From positions 248,001-312,000 of the forward strand of contig NZ_WFLJ01000004.1 in NCBI RefSeq assembly GCF_009208735.1: a DNA stretch of 64,000 nucleotides, written 5' to 3'. Below the pieces are notes generated by a model that was given only the letters and a program-made list of their open reading frames with translations, was not told where the DNA came from and did not search any database. Both the position numbers and the translations under genes were made by a program. The stretch is from Janthinobacterium rivuli. GTDB taxonomy: Bacteria > Pseudomonadota > Gammaproteobacteria > Burkholderiales > Burkholderiaceae_D. Of the stretch, positions 55,059 to 63,733 are shown piece after piece. Position 1 is the first letter of the stretch. Each line of letters begins with the position of its first letter.

Positions 55059-58000
55059 TTATAGTGGTGAATGAGCTATCCAGCGCTCCAGCATATCCTG
55101 CGCCGGCACCGGACGGCTATATAAATAACCTTGCGCCAGCTTGCAGCCATGGCGCAGCAGGAAGGCAGCCTGCTCTTCCGTCTCCACGCCTTCGGCGATC
55201 ACGGACAATTGCATGCTCTTGCCCAGCTGGATGATGGCGATTGCAATCGCTTCGTCGTTGACGTCCGTCGAGATGTCCTTGATGAAGGAGCGGTCGATCT
55301 TCAGGGTCTGCACGGGCAGCTGTTTCAGATACGCGAGCGAGGAATAACCGGTGCCGAAATCGTCGATGGCCAGGCCCACGCCGATGGCGTGCAGGTCGTT
55401 GATGAAGCCGAGCGCGTCGCCCGTGTTCATGATCACCGACTCCGTCACTTCCAGTTGCAGGCGCTGCGGCGCCAGCCCCGTCTCCTTCAGGATGGCGGCC
55501 ACCATGCCGGCGATGCTGCCCCGTTCGAACTGCTTCACCGACAGGTTGACGGCCATCTTCGGCACGTGCAAGCCCTGCGCCTGCCAGCGCATCATCTGGC
55601 GGCACGCTTCGTCGAGCACCCATTTGCCCAACTGGTTGATGAAACCGCTGTCCTCGGCCAGCGGGATGAAGCGGGCCGGCGGCACCAGGCCCAGTTCCGG
55701 GTGGTTCCAGCGCACCAGCGCCTCGACGCCGACCAGGCGGCCCGTGTCGATTTCCACCTGCGGCTGGTAATTGAGGAACATCTCGTTCTTTTCCAGCGAG
55801 CGGCGCAGGAAGGTCTCCAGGCGCAGCCGCTCGACGCCCTCGCCCGTCATCGACGGCGCATAGAAGCGGTAGCCGTTGCGCCCGCGCGCCTTGGCCTGGT
55901 ACATGGCCACGTCGGCATTGCGGATCAACATGTTCAAGTCCAGCGCATCGTCCGGATACAGGCTGATGCCCACACTGCAGGTGACGAACAGTTCGTGGTC
56001 GGCCACCGTGAACGGCTGGTCGAACATGGTCATCAGCTTTTCCGCCACCTGCGTGGCGCCATATTCGCCGTCGACGCGCTCGAGCAGGACGATGAACTCG
56101 TCGCCGCCCAGACGCGCCAGGGTGTCGCCTTCGCGCAGGCGGGACGCCAGCTGGCCGGCCACCTTTTGCAGCAGTTCGTCGCCCACATGGTGGCCCAGGG
56201 TGTCGTTGACGTTCTTGAAGCGGTCCAGGTCGATGAACAGCACGGCCAGTTGCTCCTGCTCGCGCGCGGCGCGCAGCAGCGCGTGCTGCAGGCGGTCGTG
56301 GAACAGCAGGCGGTTCGGCAGCGCCGTCAGCGGATCGTGGTGGGCCATGTGGTCGAGCTTTTCCTGCGACTCCCTGACCAGGGTGATGTCGCTGAACACG
56401 CCCACGTAATGCGTGGTGGCGGCGTGCGTGTCGCGCACGGCGCTGATGGTCAGCCATTCCAGGTAGACCTCGCCGTTCTTGCGCTGATGCCAGATTTCGC
56501 CGCGCCAGAAACCACCGGCCTTCAATTCATTCCACATGGCCTCGTAGAACGCCGCGTCGTGGCGCGCCGAGCGTGTCAGCGAGGAATGGCGGCCCACCGC
56601 CTCCGCCTCGGCATAACCGGTGATCTGCGTGAAGGCGGGGTTGACGGCGACGATGATGCCGCTGGCATCGACCACCATCACGCCGTCGGCGATGTGTTCG
56701 AGCACGGTGGCCGACAGGCGCAGCTTTTCCTCGGCTTCCTTGCGCGCCGTGATATCGGCATACACCCAGATGCTGCCTTCGTTGGGGCGCAGCGGATCGA
56801 GCGCGCAGCCGCTCACCAGCGCCCAGAACAGGCTGCCGTCGCGGCGCTTGTACTGGCGCTCCTCGCTGAAATCGCCGCCCATGGCCAGCGCCGGATACTG
56901 GCGCTCGCCCGCCTCTTCGAAGTCATATGAAGTCATGAACACGATGGCGGTGGAACTGCCCGTCATCTCGGCATGGTCGTAGCCGAACAGTTCCTCACAG
57001 CGGCGATTGACGGAAATGATGCGCCGGTGGCGCACGAACATCACGCCGAACATCACATTATCGAGGATCGCGCTCTGCTCCGTCAGCAGCGCCTCGATGC
57101 GCATTTCATGGTGCTTGCGCTGGCTGATGTCGGCGATGATGCCGTCGACCCAGATGACGCCCTGCTCGCCCGCCTGCGGCTGGCCATTCTCGGCCACCCA
57201 GCGCTCGATGCCGAAAGCGTCGATAATGCGGTATTCGAGCGCATACGGCTGCACCTCGAGCACGGCCTGTTTGACGGCACGGCGGTGCTCGCGGCGGTCT
57301 TCCGGGCAGATCAGGTCGACCCAGGCATGCGTGGTGCCGCGCATGAACTGGCGCGCCGAATAACCGGCGATGTCTTCGATGGCATCGCTGACGAAATCGA
57401 TGGGACCGTCGGGCCGGTAGCGAAAGACGGCGCCCGGCACCTGCGTGACGATGGTGCGGAAACGCTCTTCGCGCTGGCCCACGTCCTCGAACAGCTGGCC
57501 GATGGCGGCGCGCATTTGCTCGAGCTGGGCCGTCAGGCGCCCCAGCTCGTCATTGCTGTGCGAGGCCAGGGGCGTGTCGAAATCGCCGTGCGACAGGCGG
57601 TCGGAAAAGCGCGTCAGGCGGCGCAGGGGCTTGAGCAGGCGGCGGTTCAGGAACAGCACGATCAGCGCCATCGACACGGCCAGCTGCGCGCCCAGCACGA
57701 AAATATAGGAGATCTGCTTTTCGCGCAGCTCCTGCTGGCTGCGCGCGTCGTCCATCTCGACGACGATGTGGCCGATGCGTTCGCCGCGCACGAGGATGTC
57801 GCGCTCGGCGCGGTACAGATTGCCCACGGGCCGCTGCGGCGCCTGCAGGCGGATGAATTCCGAGTCGCCCTGCCCCAGCACCTTCACCAGCAGCACGGCG
57901 CGGTCGCGCATCACCGACTCGACCAGCGAATGGGCCGATTCCGCATTCATGTTCCACAGCGATTCCTGCATGCCCAGCGCCAGGATGTCGGCATTGCGCT

Positions 58001-58184
58001 GCAAGGCCTCGTTCAGACTGGTGCGCGCGGACTGGCGCTCATGCACGCCGACCAGCACATAGCTGCCGAAGAGGGCGGGCACGACCAGGCCGCCAAACAC
58101 CACCAGCAGCAGGGCGCCATAGATCGACGAGCCAAACAGCACACGCAGGCTGGCGCGCAGGCGCTGATAAGGTGAATTAAACAT
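55059..58184 (-). CDS. Membrane GGDEF/EAL protein with HAMP and three PAS domains
   Basis: The 1041-residue protein has two membrane helices (residues about 17-45 and 160-180) enclosing a periplasmic sensor, a HAMP domain, and PAS domains around 250-360, 370-480 and 500-600 (with PAC tails). GGDEF reads ARLGGDEFIVLLERV and has an RxxD inhibitory site (REGD) five residues before it. EAL reads GVEALVRWNHPELGLV, with DDFGTGYSSLAYLK and AEGVET intact. It may both make and break cyclic-di-GMP. It ends 10 bases upstream of the oxidoreductase gene start, so the two may form an operon. Confidence 0.95.
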   Translation of the reverse strand: MFNSPYQRLRASLRVLFGSSIYGALLLVVFGGLVVPALFGSYVLVGVHERQSARTSLNEALQRNADILALGMQESLWNMNAESAHSLVESVMRDRAVLLVKVLGQGDSEFIRLQAPQRPVGNLYRAERDILVRGERIGHIVVEMDDARSQQELREKQISYIFVLGAQLAVSMALIVLFLNRRLLKPLRRLTRFSDRLSHGDFDTPLASHSNDELGRLTAQLEQMRAAIGQLFEDVGQREERFRTIVTQVPGAVFRYRPDGPIDFVSDAIEDIAGYSARQFMRGTTHAWVDLICPEDRREHRRAVKQAVLEVQPYALEYRIIDAFGIERWVAENGQPQAGEQGVIWVDGIIADISQRKHHEMRIEALLTEQSAILDNVMFGVMFVRHRRIISVNRRCEELFGYDHAEMTGSSTAIVFMTSYDFEEAGERQYPALAMGGDFSEERQYKRRDGSLFWALVSGCALDPLRPNEGSIWVYADITARKEAEEKLRLSATVLEHIADGVMVVDASGIIVAVNPAFTQITGYAEAEAVGRHSSLTRSARHDAAFYEAMWNELKAGGFWRGEIWHQRKNGEVYLEWLTISAVRDTHAATTHYVGVFSDITLVRESQEKLDHMAHHDPLTALPNRLLFHDRLQHALLRAAREQEQLAVLFIDLDRFKNVNDTLGHHVGDELLQKVAGQLASRLREGDTLARLGGDEFIVLLERVDGEYGATQVAEKLMTMFDQPFTVADHELFVTCSVGISLYPDDALDLNMLIRNADVAMYQAKARGRNGYRFYAPSMTGEGVERLRLETFLRRSLEKNEMFLNYQPQVEIDTGRLVGVEALVRWNHPELGLVPPARFIPLAEDSGFINQLGKWVLDEACRQMMRWQAQGLHVPKMAVNLSVKQFERGSIAGMVAAILKETGLAPQRLQLEVTESVIMNTGDALGFINDLHAIGVGLAIDDFGTGYSSLAYLKQLPVQTLKIDRSFIKDISTDVNDEAIAIAIIQLGKSMQLSVIAEGVETEEQAAFLLRHGCKLAQGYLYSRPVPAQDMLERWIAHSPL

Positions 58185-58445
58185 GCGGCAACAGGGCGAC
58201 AGGGATCAGGCGGGCGATCATGGAACTTTACAGGGGAATTCGGGTGATGAGGCGGGAAGAAACTTTTTCAGGAGCAATTATGCATGGAAAAAGCGGGAAA
58301 AGTCACCAATAAACACGCGCCAGCGCCGACGTCATGCCATATAAACAGGGCTGAAAAACCACACGCAGGCCGGCGCGCCCGGCCGGCGCCAGCAGAAAAA
58401 CGCGCAGCTTGCTATCATCGCGCCACTTTACCTAGAGGAACCACC

Positions 58446-58952
58446 ATGACCTTCTCCATCTACTCCGCTTCGATCCCCGTCTTCAAACAGATCCTGGGCA
58501 GCCTGGCCGCCATCCTGGACAAGGCGGAAACGCACGCGCAAGACAAGAAAATCGACCCGAACGCCCTGCTGCAGTTCCGCCTGTTCCCGGACATGCTGCC
58601 GTTCGTGCGCCAGATCCAGATCGCCACCGACTTCGCCAAGGGCTGCGGCGCGCGCCTGGCTGGCGTGGCCGTGCCACCGTATGAAGACAGCGAACAGAGC
58701 TTTGCTGAGCTGAAGGCGCGCATCGTGAAAACCATCGCCTTCCTGGAAAGCCTGCCGCAAGCGGACATCGACGGCAGCGAAACGCGCGCCATCACCACCG
58801 GCAGCGGCGAAAAGACCAAGCATTTCACGGGCCAGACCTACCTGTTCCACTACGCGCTGCCGCACTTCTTCTTCCACGCGACGACGGCGTACGACATCCT
58901 GCGCCACAATGGCATTGAAGTGGGCAAAAAAGATTTTATTGGTAGTTACTAA
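58446..58952 (+). CDS. DUF1993 family protein
   Basis: The 168-residue cytosolic protein starts MTFSIYSASIPVFKQILGSL after a good AGAGGAA site and has the DUF1993 pattern (FRLFPDMLPFVRQIQIATDFAKG, FLFHYALPHFFFHATTAYDILRHNG). The fold resembles the DinB-like four-helix bundle. Its function is unknown. It is transcribed alone and is followed by an intergenic repeat. Confidence 0.9.
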   Translation: MTFSIYSASIPVFKQILGSLAAILDKAETHAQDKKIDPNALLQFRLFPDMLPFVRQIQIATDFAKGCGARLAGVAVPPYEDSEQSFAELKARIVKTIAFLESLPQADIDGSETRAITTGSGEKTKHFTGQTYLFHYALPHFFFHATTAYDILRHNGIEVGKKDFIGSY

Positions 58953-58972
58953 TCGTTAGCGTCAACAGTACC

Positions 58973-59038
58973 GGGGTCAGTTCCTTCGGAATCGGAATGC
59001 TTCCCATTGGGAAGCATTCCCCCGTCGGGTCTGACCCC
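58973..59038. repeat. Intergenic palindromic repeat, GGGGTCAG type, copy 2
   Basis: GGGGTCAG (58973-58980) pairs with CTGACCCC (59031-59038). Between them lies a second hairpin GGAATGCTTCCCA/TGGGAAGCATTCC (58994-59020). GGGTCTGACCCCAGC and the following TTTGC...GGGTT are shared with copy 1 near 16723-16755. It lies between the convergent DUF1993 and DUF1289 genes. Confidence 0.8.
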
Positions 59039-59072
59039 AGCATTTGCCGCTGGGTTCGGCAACACAAACACG

Positions 59073-59267
59073 TCATGTATTCCTGCGCGGATACCCCTGC
59101 GCCAGAATGCGCACCCACACCACCTCTTTTTCTTCATCCGTCATCGACACCCAGTGCGCCACTTCCACGACGCTGCGACCGCAGCCGCGGCAGATTTCAT
59201 CGAAGGTCGTCGAGCACACGGCCACGCAGGGCGTATCGGGACGCGGCGGCAATGCCTTGTCCGCCAT
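59073..59267 (-). CDS. DUF1289 family protein
   Basis: This 64-residue protein starts MADKALPPRPDTPCVAVC and has cysteines in CVAVCSTTFDEICRGCGRS, which suggest a small metal or iron-sulfur site typical of DUF1289. Its function is unknown. Its ATG shares one base with the DUF1415 stop, so the two are coupled. Confidence 0.88.
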   Translation of the reverse strand: MADKALPPRPDTPCVAVCSTTFDEICRGCGRSVVEVAHWVSMTDEEKEVVWVRILAQGYPRRNT

Positions 59268-59845
59268 CAGGATACCTTCGGCAAGCCGAGCTTTGCCCAG
59301 CCTTCGGTGCCCAGCGCTTCCAGGGTGGCGATATTCTTGTCGAAAATTTCCGACGCTTCCGGGAACGCCTCGACGGCGCGCTCGATGCTGTCTTCGCGCA
59401 GCAGGTGCAAGGTCGGGTACGGCGAGCGGTTGGTGTAGTTGCTGATGTCGTCCTCGAACGTCTCGGCGAACTGGTAGTTCGGATGGAAACTGGCCACCTG
59501 CAATTCGCCCGCCAGGTGCATGTCTTCCACGGCCGCGTCGGCCACGTCGAGGAACTCGTTGTAGTCGAGGAAATCGTTCAAGGTGTACGGGTGGATCAGC
59601 AGGGTCGTGTCGATCTGCTCGGGATCCGTGTCGGCCAGGGTTTGCAGCTCGTCCATCAGCATCGCCAGCAGATCTTCGGGATTGCTCGATTCGCACACCA
59701 CATAGCGGATCTGCTTCTTGACGTGCACGGCCTTGGCGAACGGGCACAGGTTCAGGCCGATCACGGCCTTTTCCAGCCAGGCAACGGTATTGGCGATGAT
59801 GACGGCGTTGTCGTCGTCGTGACGTGGCGGGGTGTTCATATGCAT
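59267..59845 (-). CDS. DUF1415 family protein
   Basis: The 192-residue protein has IANTVAWLEKAVIGLNLCPFAKAVHVKKQIRYVVCES and FHPNYQFAETFEDDISNYTNRSPYPTLHLLREDSIERAV, the full DUF1415 pattern. It is cytosolic and of unknown function. It starts MHMNTPPRH (ATG 59845 or 59839). Coupling to DUF1289 is common in betaproteobacteria by my recollection. Confidence 0.92.
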   Translation of the reverse strand: MHMNTPPRHDDDNAVIIANTVAWLEKAVIGLNLCPFAKAVHVKKQIRYVVCESSNPEDLLAMLMDELQTLADTDPEQIDTTLLIHPYTLNDFLDYNEFLDVADAAVEDMHLAGELQVASFHPNYQFAETFEDDISNYTNRSPYPTLHLLREDSIERAVEAFPEASEIFDKNIATLEALGTEGWAKLGLPKVS

Positions 59846-60178
59846 GACTCTCTATCAATAAGGCGACCGGCAGCCGAATGGCCGGCCAAAGCCAAATTGT
59901 ACGCACTCTTTGCGCAGTCTCATACTGGACGGCTGCCAGCCTTGCGCCAGCCTCCTCGACATGTATGCTATAACAGCGGCCGAATCACGCATTGGGCAAA
60001 TTAAATTTGCAACAATGACAGCATTTATGCATGGAAACCCTGCCGTTTCCCTCTTATTGCCGCTTATTTCCTGTCATCATGCTGACATAATTCTTGACTC
60101 CTGCATGTGGATATACGTACACTCGCAGCTTGATCATGGGTCTGTCCGATGTTTCTCCGACGACAACAATGGAACACT
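59846..60178. other. Divergent DUF1415/mltD intergenic region
   Basis: No gene is seen. It is moderately AT-rich, with a TTGACT at about 60096 as a possible -35 for mltD but without a good -10 at the right distance. Confidence 0.4.
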
Positions 60179-61591
60179 ATGCACGAAAACTCCTTTAAAT
60201 CTACCGTCCTGGCGGCGTTGGCCCTGGCGCTTGCGCCCGCCCTCAGCCAGGCGTACGAAGCCGGTGTTGAGAGCGATAACGCGCCAGTCGCCGCCGCCGC
60301 ACCCGCCCTGATCCCGATGACCGCCCAGGTCACGGCGAAACTCCCCACCCTCGACAACCGCCTGCAAAAGACCGACCGTCTGCTGAAAAACCTCAGCGAG
60401 AACTCCGATCCGCTGCGCGAAGCCGACGTCTGGGGCCGCATCCGCAGCGGTTATGCGATTCCCGACATCAACAACCAGCTGGTGGCCAATCACGTCAACT
60501 GGTACGCCACCCGCCCTGACTACATCGCCCGCACGACGGCGCGCGCCTCGCGCTACATCTTCCACGTGGTGCAGGAACTGGAAAAGCGCGGCATGCCGAC
60601 GGAACTGGCCTTGCTGCCGTTCATCGAGTCGGCCTTCAACCCGCAAGCGTTCTCCAGCGCCAATGCGGCCGGCATGTGGCAATTCGTGCCCGCCACCGGG
60701 CGCGACTTCAACCTCAAGCAAAACATGTTCAAGGACGAGCGCCGCGGCGTGCTGGCCTCGACCGATGCGGCCCTGACCTACCTGCAGCGCCTGTATGACA
60801 TGTTTGGCGACTGGCAACTGGCCCTGGCCGCCTACAACTGGGGCGAAGGCTCGGTGCAGCGCGCCATCAAGAAGAACCAGGCGCTGGGCAAGCCGACCGA
60901 CTTCGAAAGCCTGGCCGACCTGATGCCGGCCGAAACGCGCAACTACGTGCCGAAACTGCAAGCGGTGAAAAACATCATCGCCAACCCGGCCCAGTTCGGC
61001 CTGACCCTGCCCGTGGTCGACAACCAGCCGTATTTCACGGCCATCGACAAGACCAGCGACATCGACATCACCGTCGCCGCCCAGTTGGCCGAACTGTCAA
61101 TGGATGAATTCAAGGCATTGAATCCGCAATTTAACCGCCCCGTCATCATCGGCGGCGAAAAGACCAAGATTCTGTTGCCACAGGAAAACGCCGCCAAGTT
61201 CACCACCAACTTGGCGCAATGGGGCCATGCCTTATCGAGCTGGACCACGCACAAGATCACCAATGCGCGCGAGCGCATCGAAACCCTGGCGTCGAAATTC
61301 GGCACCACGGCCGACGTGCTACGCCAGGCCAACAACATTCCCCAGCGCACGCGTTTGCGCGCCGGCTCCACCATCCTCGTGCCGAAAACCTCGGCCACGA
61401 TGAACAAGGACATCACCCAGGAAATCGCCGACAGCGCCACCATGCTGCTGGAAGCGGACCGTCCGGAACGGGTCGCCAAGGCCGTGCGCCGCGCCACCAA
61501 GGGCGGCAAGGTGCAGGCCGCGCCCATTTCGCTGGTCAAACCACGGATCCAGCGCGGCGGCGGCAATAGCCGCGCAAAAGCGCGCCACTGA
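60179..61591 (+). CDS. mltD: Membrane-bound/periplasmic lytic murein transglycosylase, MltD-like
   Basis: From ATG 60179 the 470-residue protein has a signal peptide (to LSQAYEAG, no lipobox cysteine) and an SLT domain with the catalytic glutamate in [26 protein letters not shown] and [13 protein letters not shown]. Two LysM-like repeats follow ([44 protein letters not shown]) for peptidoglycan binding. The order SLT-LysM-LysM is that of MltD. It cuts glycan strands to 1,6-anhydro products. The C-terminal tail is rich in basic residues. Confidence 0.93.
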   Translation: MHENSFKSTVLAALALALAPALSQAYEAGVESDNAPVAAAAPALIPMTAQVTAKLPTLDNRLQKTDRLLKNLSENSDPLREADVWGRIRSGYAIPDINNQLVANHVNWYATRPDYIARTTARASRYIFHVVQELEKRGMPTELALLPFIESAFNPQAFSSANAAGMWQFVPATGRDFNLKQNMFKDERRGVLASTDAALTYLQRLYDMFGDWQLALAAYNWGEGSVQRAIKKNQALGKPTDFESLADLMPAETRNYVPKLQAVKNIIANPAQFGLTLPVVDNQPYFTAIDKTSDIDITVAAQLAELSMDEFKALNPQFNRPVIIGGEKTKILLPQENAAKFTTNLAQWGHALSSWTTHKITNARERIETLASKFGTTADVLRQANNIPQRTRLRAGSTILVPKTSATMNKDITQEIADSATMLLEADRPERVAKAVRRATKGGKVQAAPISLVKPRIQRGGGNSRAKARH

Positions 61592-61686
61592 TCGCCCGCT
61601 CCATCCAGCGACACGCCACCGGCCGCCACAGCTTTGCTGTCGCGGCCGGTTGTACATCCGCCCTATCCACCCAGACAGGAGTCGTC

Positions 61687-62475
61687 ATGGCTTTCTTGCA
61701 AGGCAAAAAAATCCTCATCACAGGCTTGCTGTCGAACCGCTCCATCGCATATGGCATCGCCAAGGCGTGCCACCGCGAAGGCGCCACCCTCGCCTTCACC
61801 TATGTGGGCGAACGCTTCAAGGAGCGCATCACGGAATTTGCGGCGGAATTCGGCAGCGAACTGGTGTTTGACTGCGACGTCTCCAGCGATGAACAGATCA
61901 GCGCCGTCTTCAGCGACCTGGCGCGCCACTGGGAGCAATTGGACGGCCTGGTGCACGCCATCGGCTTCGCGCCACGCGAGGCGATCGCCGGCGACTTCCT
62001 CGACGGCCTGTCGCGCGACAGCTTCCGCATCGCGCACGACATTTCCGCCTACAGTTTTCCCGCCATGACCAAGGCCGCCCTGTCCCTGCTGCATCCTGGC
62101 GCCTCTGTGCTGACCCTGACCTACCTGGGCGCCGTGCGCGCCGTTCCCTACTACAACACCATGGGCCTGGCCAAGGCCTCGCTGGAAGCGTCCGTGCGCT
62201 ACCTGGCCGAATCGCTGGGTCCGCGCGGTATCCGCGCCAACGGCGTTTCCGCCGGCCCCATCAAGACACTGGCCGCGTCCGGCATCAAGGACTTCAGCAA
62301 ACTCCTGGGTTTTGTCGCCGAGCACGCCCCGCTGCGGCGCAACGTCACCATCGAAGAGGTGGGCAACACGGCCGCCTTCCTGCTGTCCGACCTGGCCTCG
62401 GGCATCACGGGCGAGATCACCTACGTCGATGGCGGCTTTTCGCAAGTGATGGCCGTCAATCCCGAAGTAGAGTAA
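61687..62475 (+). CDS. fabI: Enoyl-[ACP] reductase (NADH)
   Basis: The 262-residue enzyme catalyses the last reduction of each fatty-acid elongation cycle. Signatures are [25 protein letters not shown] and the Tyr-x6-Lys catalytic pair in [19 protein letters not shown], then [14 protein letters not shown]. It is separate from the main fab cluster. A 17-bp perfect inverted repeat follows its stop. Confidence 0.97.
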   Translation: MAFLQGKKILITGLLSNRSIAYGIAKACHREGATLAFTYVGERFKERITEFAAEFGSELVFDCDVSSDEQISAVFSDLARHWEQLDGLVHAIGFAPREAIAGDFLDGLSRDSFRIAHDISAYSFPAMTKAALSLLHPGASVLTLTYLGAVRAVPYYNTMGLAKASLEASVRYLAESLGPRGIRANGVSAGPIKTLAASGIKDFSKLLGFVAEHAPLRRNVTIEEVGNTAAFLLSDLASGITGEITYVDGGFSQVMAVNPEVE

Positions 62476-62488
62476 TGCGGTGACGGCC

Positions 62489-62526
62489 GAAATTCCTTGG
62501 TTGTCACTTGACAACCAAGGAATTTC
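62489..62526. repeat. Perfect 17-bp inverted repeat between fabI and the small two-gene cassette
   Basis: The arms GAAATTCCTTGGTTGTC (62489-62505) and GACAACCAAGGAATTTC (62510-62526) flank ACTT. There is no T-run, so it may be an operator or mRNA structure for the cassette at 62548 instead of, or besides, a fabI terminator. The repeat ends 21 bases before the first ATG. Confidence 0.85.
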
Positions 62527-62547
62527 ATCCTACCTTGGAGGCCTCGC

Positions 62548-62826
62548 ATGGCACGCTCCCCGCACCCGAAGAAAGACATCGAAGCGGCGCTGCGCCACGC
62601 GGAAAGTCAAGGTTGGCGCGTGGAAGTAGGCGGCAGCCATGCCTGGGGCAAGATGTATTGCCCCTACAACGATGCCGGCTGCCGCTGCGGCGAATTTTGC
62701 ATCGCCTGCATCTGGAGCACGCCGAAAAATCCAGGCAACCATGCGCGGGCGATCTGGCGAGTGGTCGATAATTGCACTTTCAACAAGCTGATGCACGACT
62801 GCATGCAACGCAAATCCAAGGGGTAG
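62548..62826 (+). CDS. Small protein, candidate HicA-like toxin of a two-gene cassette
   Basis: The 92-residue basic protein reads MARSPHPKKDIEAALRHAESQGWRVEVGGSHAWGKMYC. A GSH histidine follows a beta strand, and six cysteines (CPYNDAGCRCGEFCIACIW, then a later DNC and HDC) could bind metal. The helix - strand - GSH - strand - helix order resembles the HicA mRNA-interferase fold, but this is inference; I do not recognise a named family. It has a good GGAGG ribosome site and ends 5 bases before the next gene, which encodes a DNA-binding protein. Confidence 0.6.
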   Translation: MARSPHPKKDIEAALRHAESQGWRVEVGGSHAWGKMYCPYNDAGCRCGEFCIACIWSTPKNPGNHARAIWRVVDNCTFNKLMHDCMQRKSKG

Positions 62827-62831
62827 CCATC

Positions 62832-63353
62832 ATGGATTACATCTTTACTCTCAAGTACCGTCTGCCCGACGACGAAACCGACCTCGATGCGCTGGCCGAG
62901 CGCCTGGGCAGCGGCGGTTGCGACGATGCCCTGGCCGGCATCGGGCAGGCGGGACGCCTGGCGCTGGAATTCACGCGCGAGGCCAGCAATGCCAGCGAAG
63001 CGTTGCTCAGCGCCATGGCTGATGTGAAAGCCATCGTGCCCGGGGCCGTGCTGGTCGAAGCCGCCCCCGACTTTGTGGGATTGACCGACGTGGCGCAAGT
63101 GCTGAGCCTCTCTCGCCAAAACCTGCACAAGCTGATGAACAAACACCGCCACAGCTTCCCCGCGCCCGTACATGAAGGCAGCGCCACCATCTGGCACCTG
63201 GCCGACGTGCTGGCGTGGTTGCAAGCCAAGGGCACCTACCAGCTGGAACGCAGCCTGGTCGACGTGGCGCAAGCGGCCCGGCAAATCAACCTGGCCAGGG
63301 AAACGCGACAGGCGCCGCCGCTGGCCGCCGACATCGTCGCCATGCTCAATTAA
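62832..63353 (+). CDS. DNA-binding protein with C-terminal helix-turn-helix, candidate antitoxin
   Basis: The 173-residue protein starts MDYIFTLKYRLPDDETDLDALAERLGSGGCDDALAG with an alpha/beta N-terminal domain. Residues about 83-125 are a helix-turn-helix of the MerR/excisionase type (GLTDVAQVLSLSRQNLHKLMNKH), then TIWHLADVLAWLQ. The C-terminal tail is helical. With the small gene 5 bases upstream it resembles a HicAB-like toxin-antitoxin pair in which the antitoxin also binds the promoter, perhaps the 17-bp inverted repeat. That role is inferred. Confidence 0.65.
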   Translation: MDYIFTLKYRLPDDETDLDALAERLGSGGCDDALAGIGQAGRLALEFTREASNASEALLSAMADVKAIVPGAVLVEAAPDFVGLTDVAQVLSLSRQNLHKLMNKHRHSFPAPVHEGSATIWHLADVLAWLQAKGTYQLERSLVDVAQAARQINLARETRQAPPLAADIVAMLN

Positions 63354-63733
63354 GCGGGCAACATCTACGTATTGCTACTGATTTCACATAGGAAACATCA
63401 GCAAAACGTGGTAGGACTGTCGTTTCTTCCCATTTAGGCCGTGCAAAACGGCGTCAAATACGGTATAGTGTCGTTGTGCGCTGCAATATGCTCCCTTGAA
63501 GCGATGGCAACACCGCAGTCACCGCACTACAAACTTAGCAGCTTCGCAAGCCTTAGCGCATCCACAGGATGCCGCTTATAAAGCCCTCCCGCCTTGTGTG
63601 TCGCACCTGACACCGTCCCGGCGCAAAGCTTTTGTGCCGAAATTTCTTTCTAGTTGAGTCATTTCGTTTTGGTTGGCGTTGCTATTTTGCGTTCTGCTTT
63701 TTGCAAGAACGCTGATTTTTACGAAAGAAAAGA
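63354..63733 (+). promoter_or_regulatory. Long structured leader of the DEAD-box helicase gene
   Basis: No gene is seen in these 380 bases. A TATAGT hexamer (63464-63469) is the likely -10, giving a leader of about 258 bases. Near its end are two hairpins: CGGCGCAAA/TTTGTGCCG (63619-63639) and GCGTTCT/AGAACGC (63689-63712) followed by TGATTTTT, which looks like an intrinsic terminator placed only 14 bases before the ribosome site and ATG at 63734. Confidence 0.55.
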
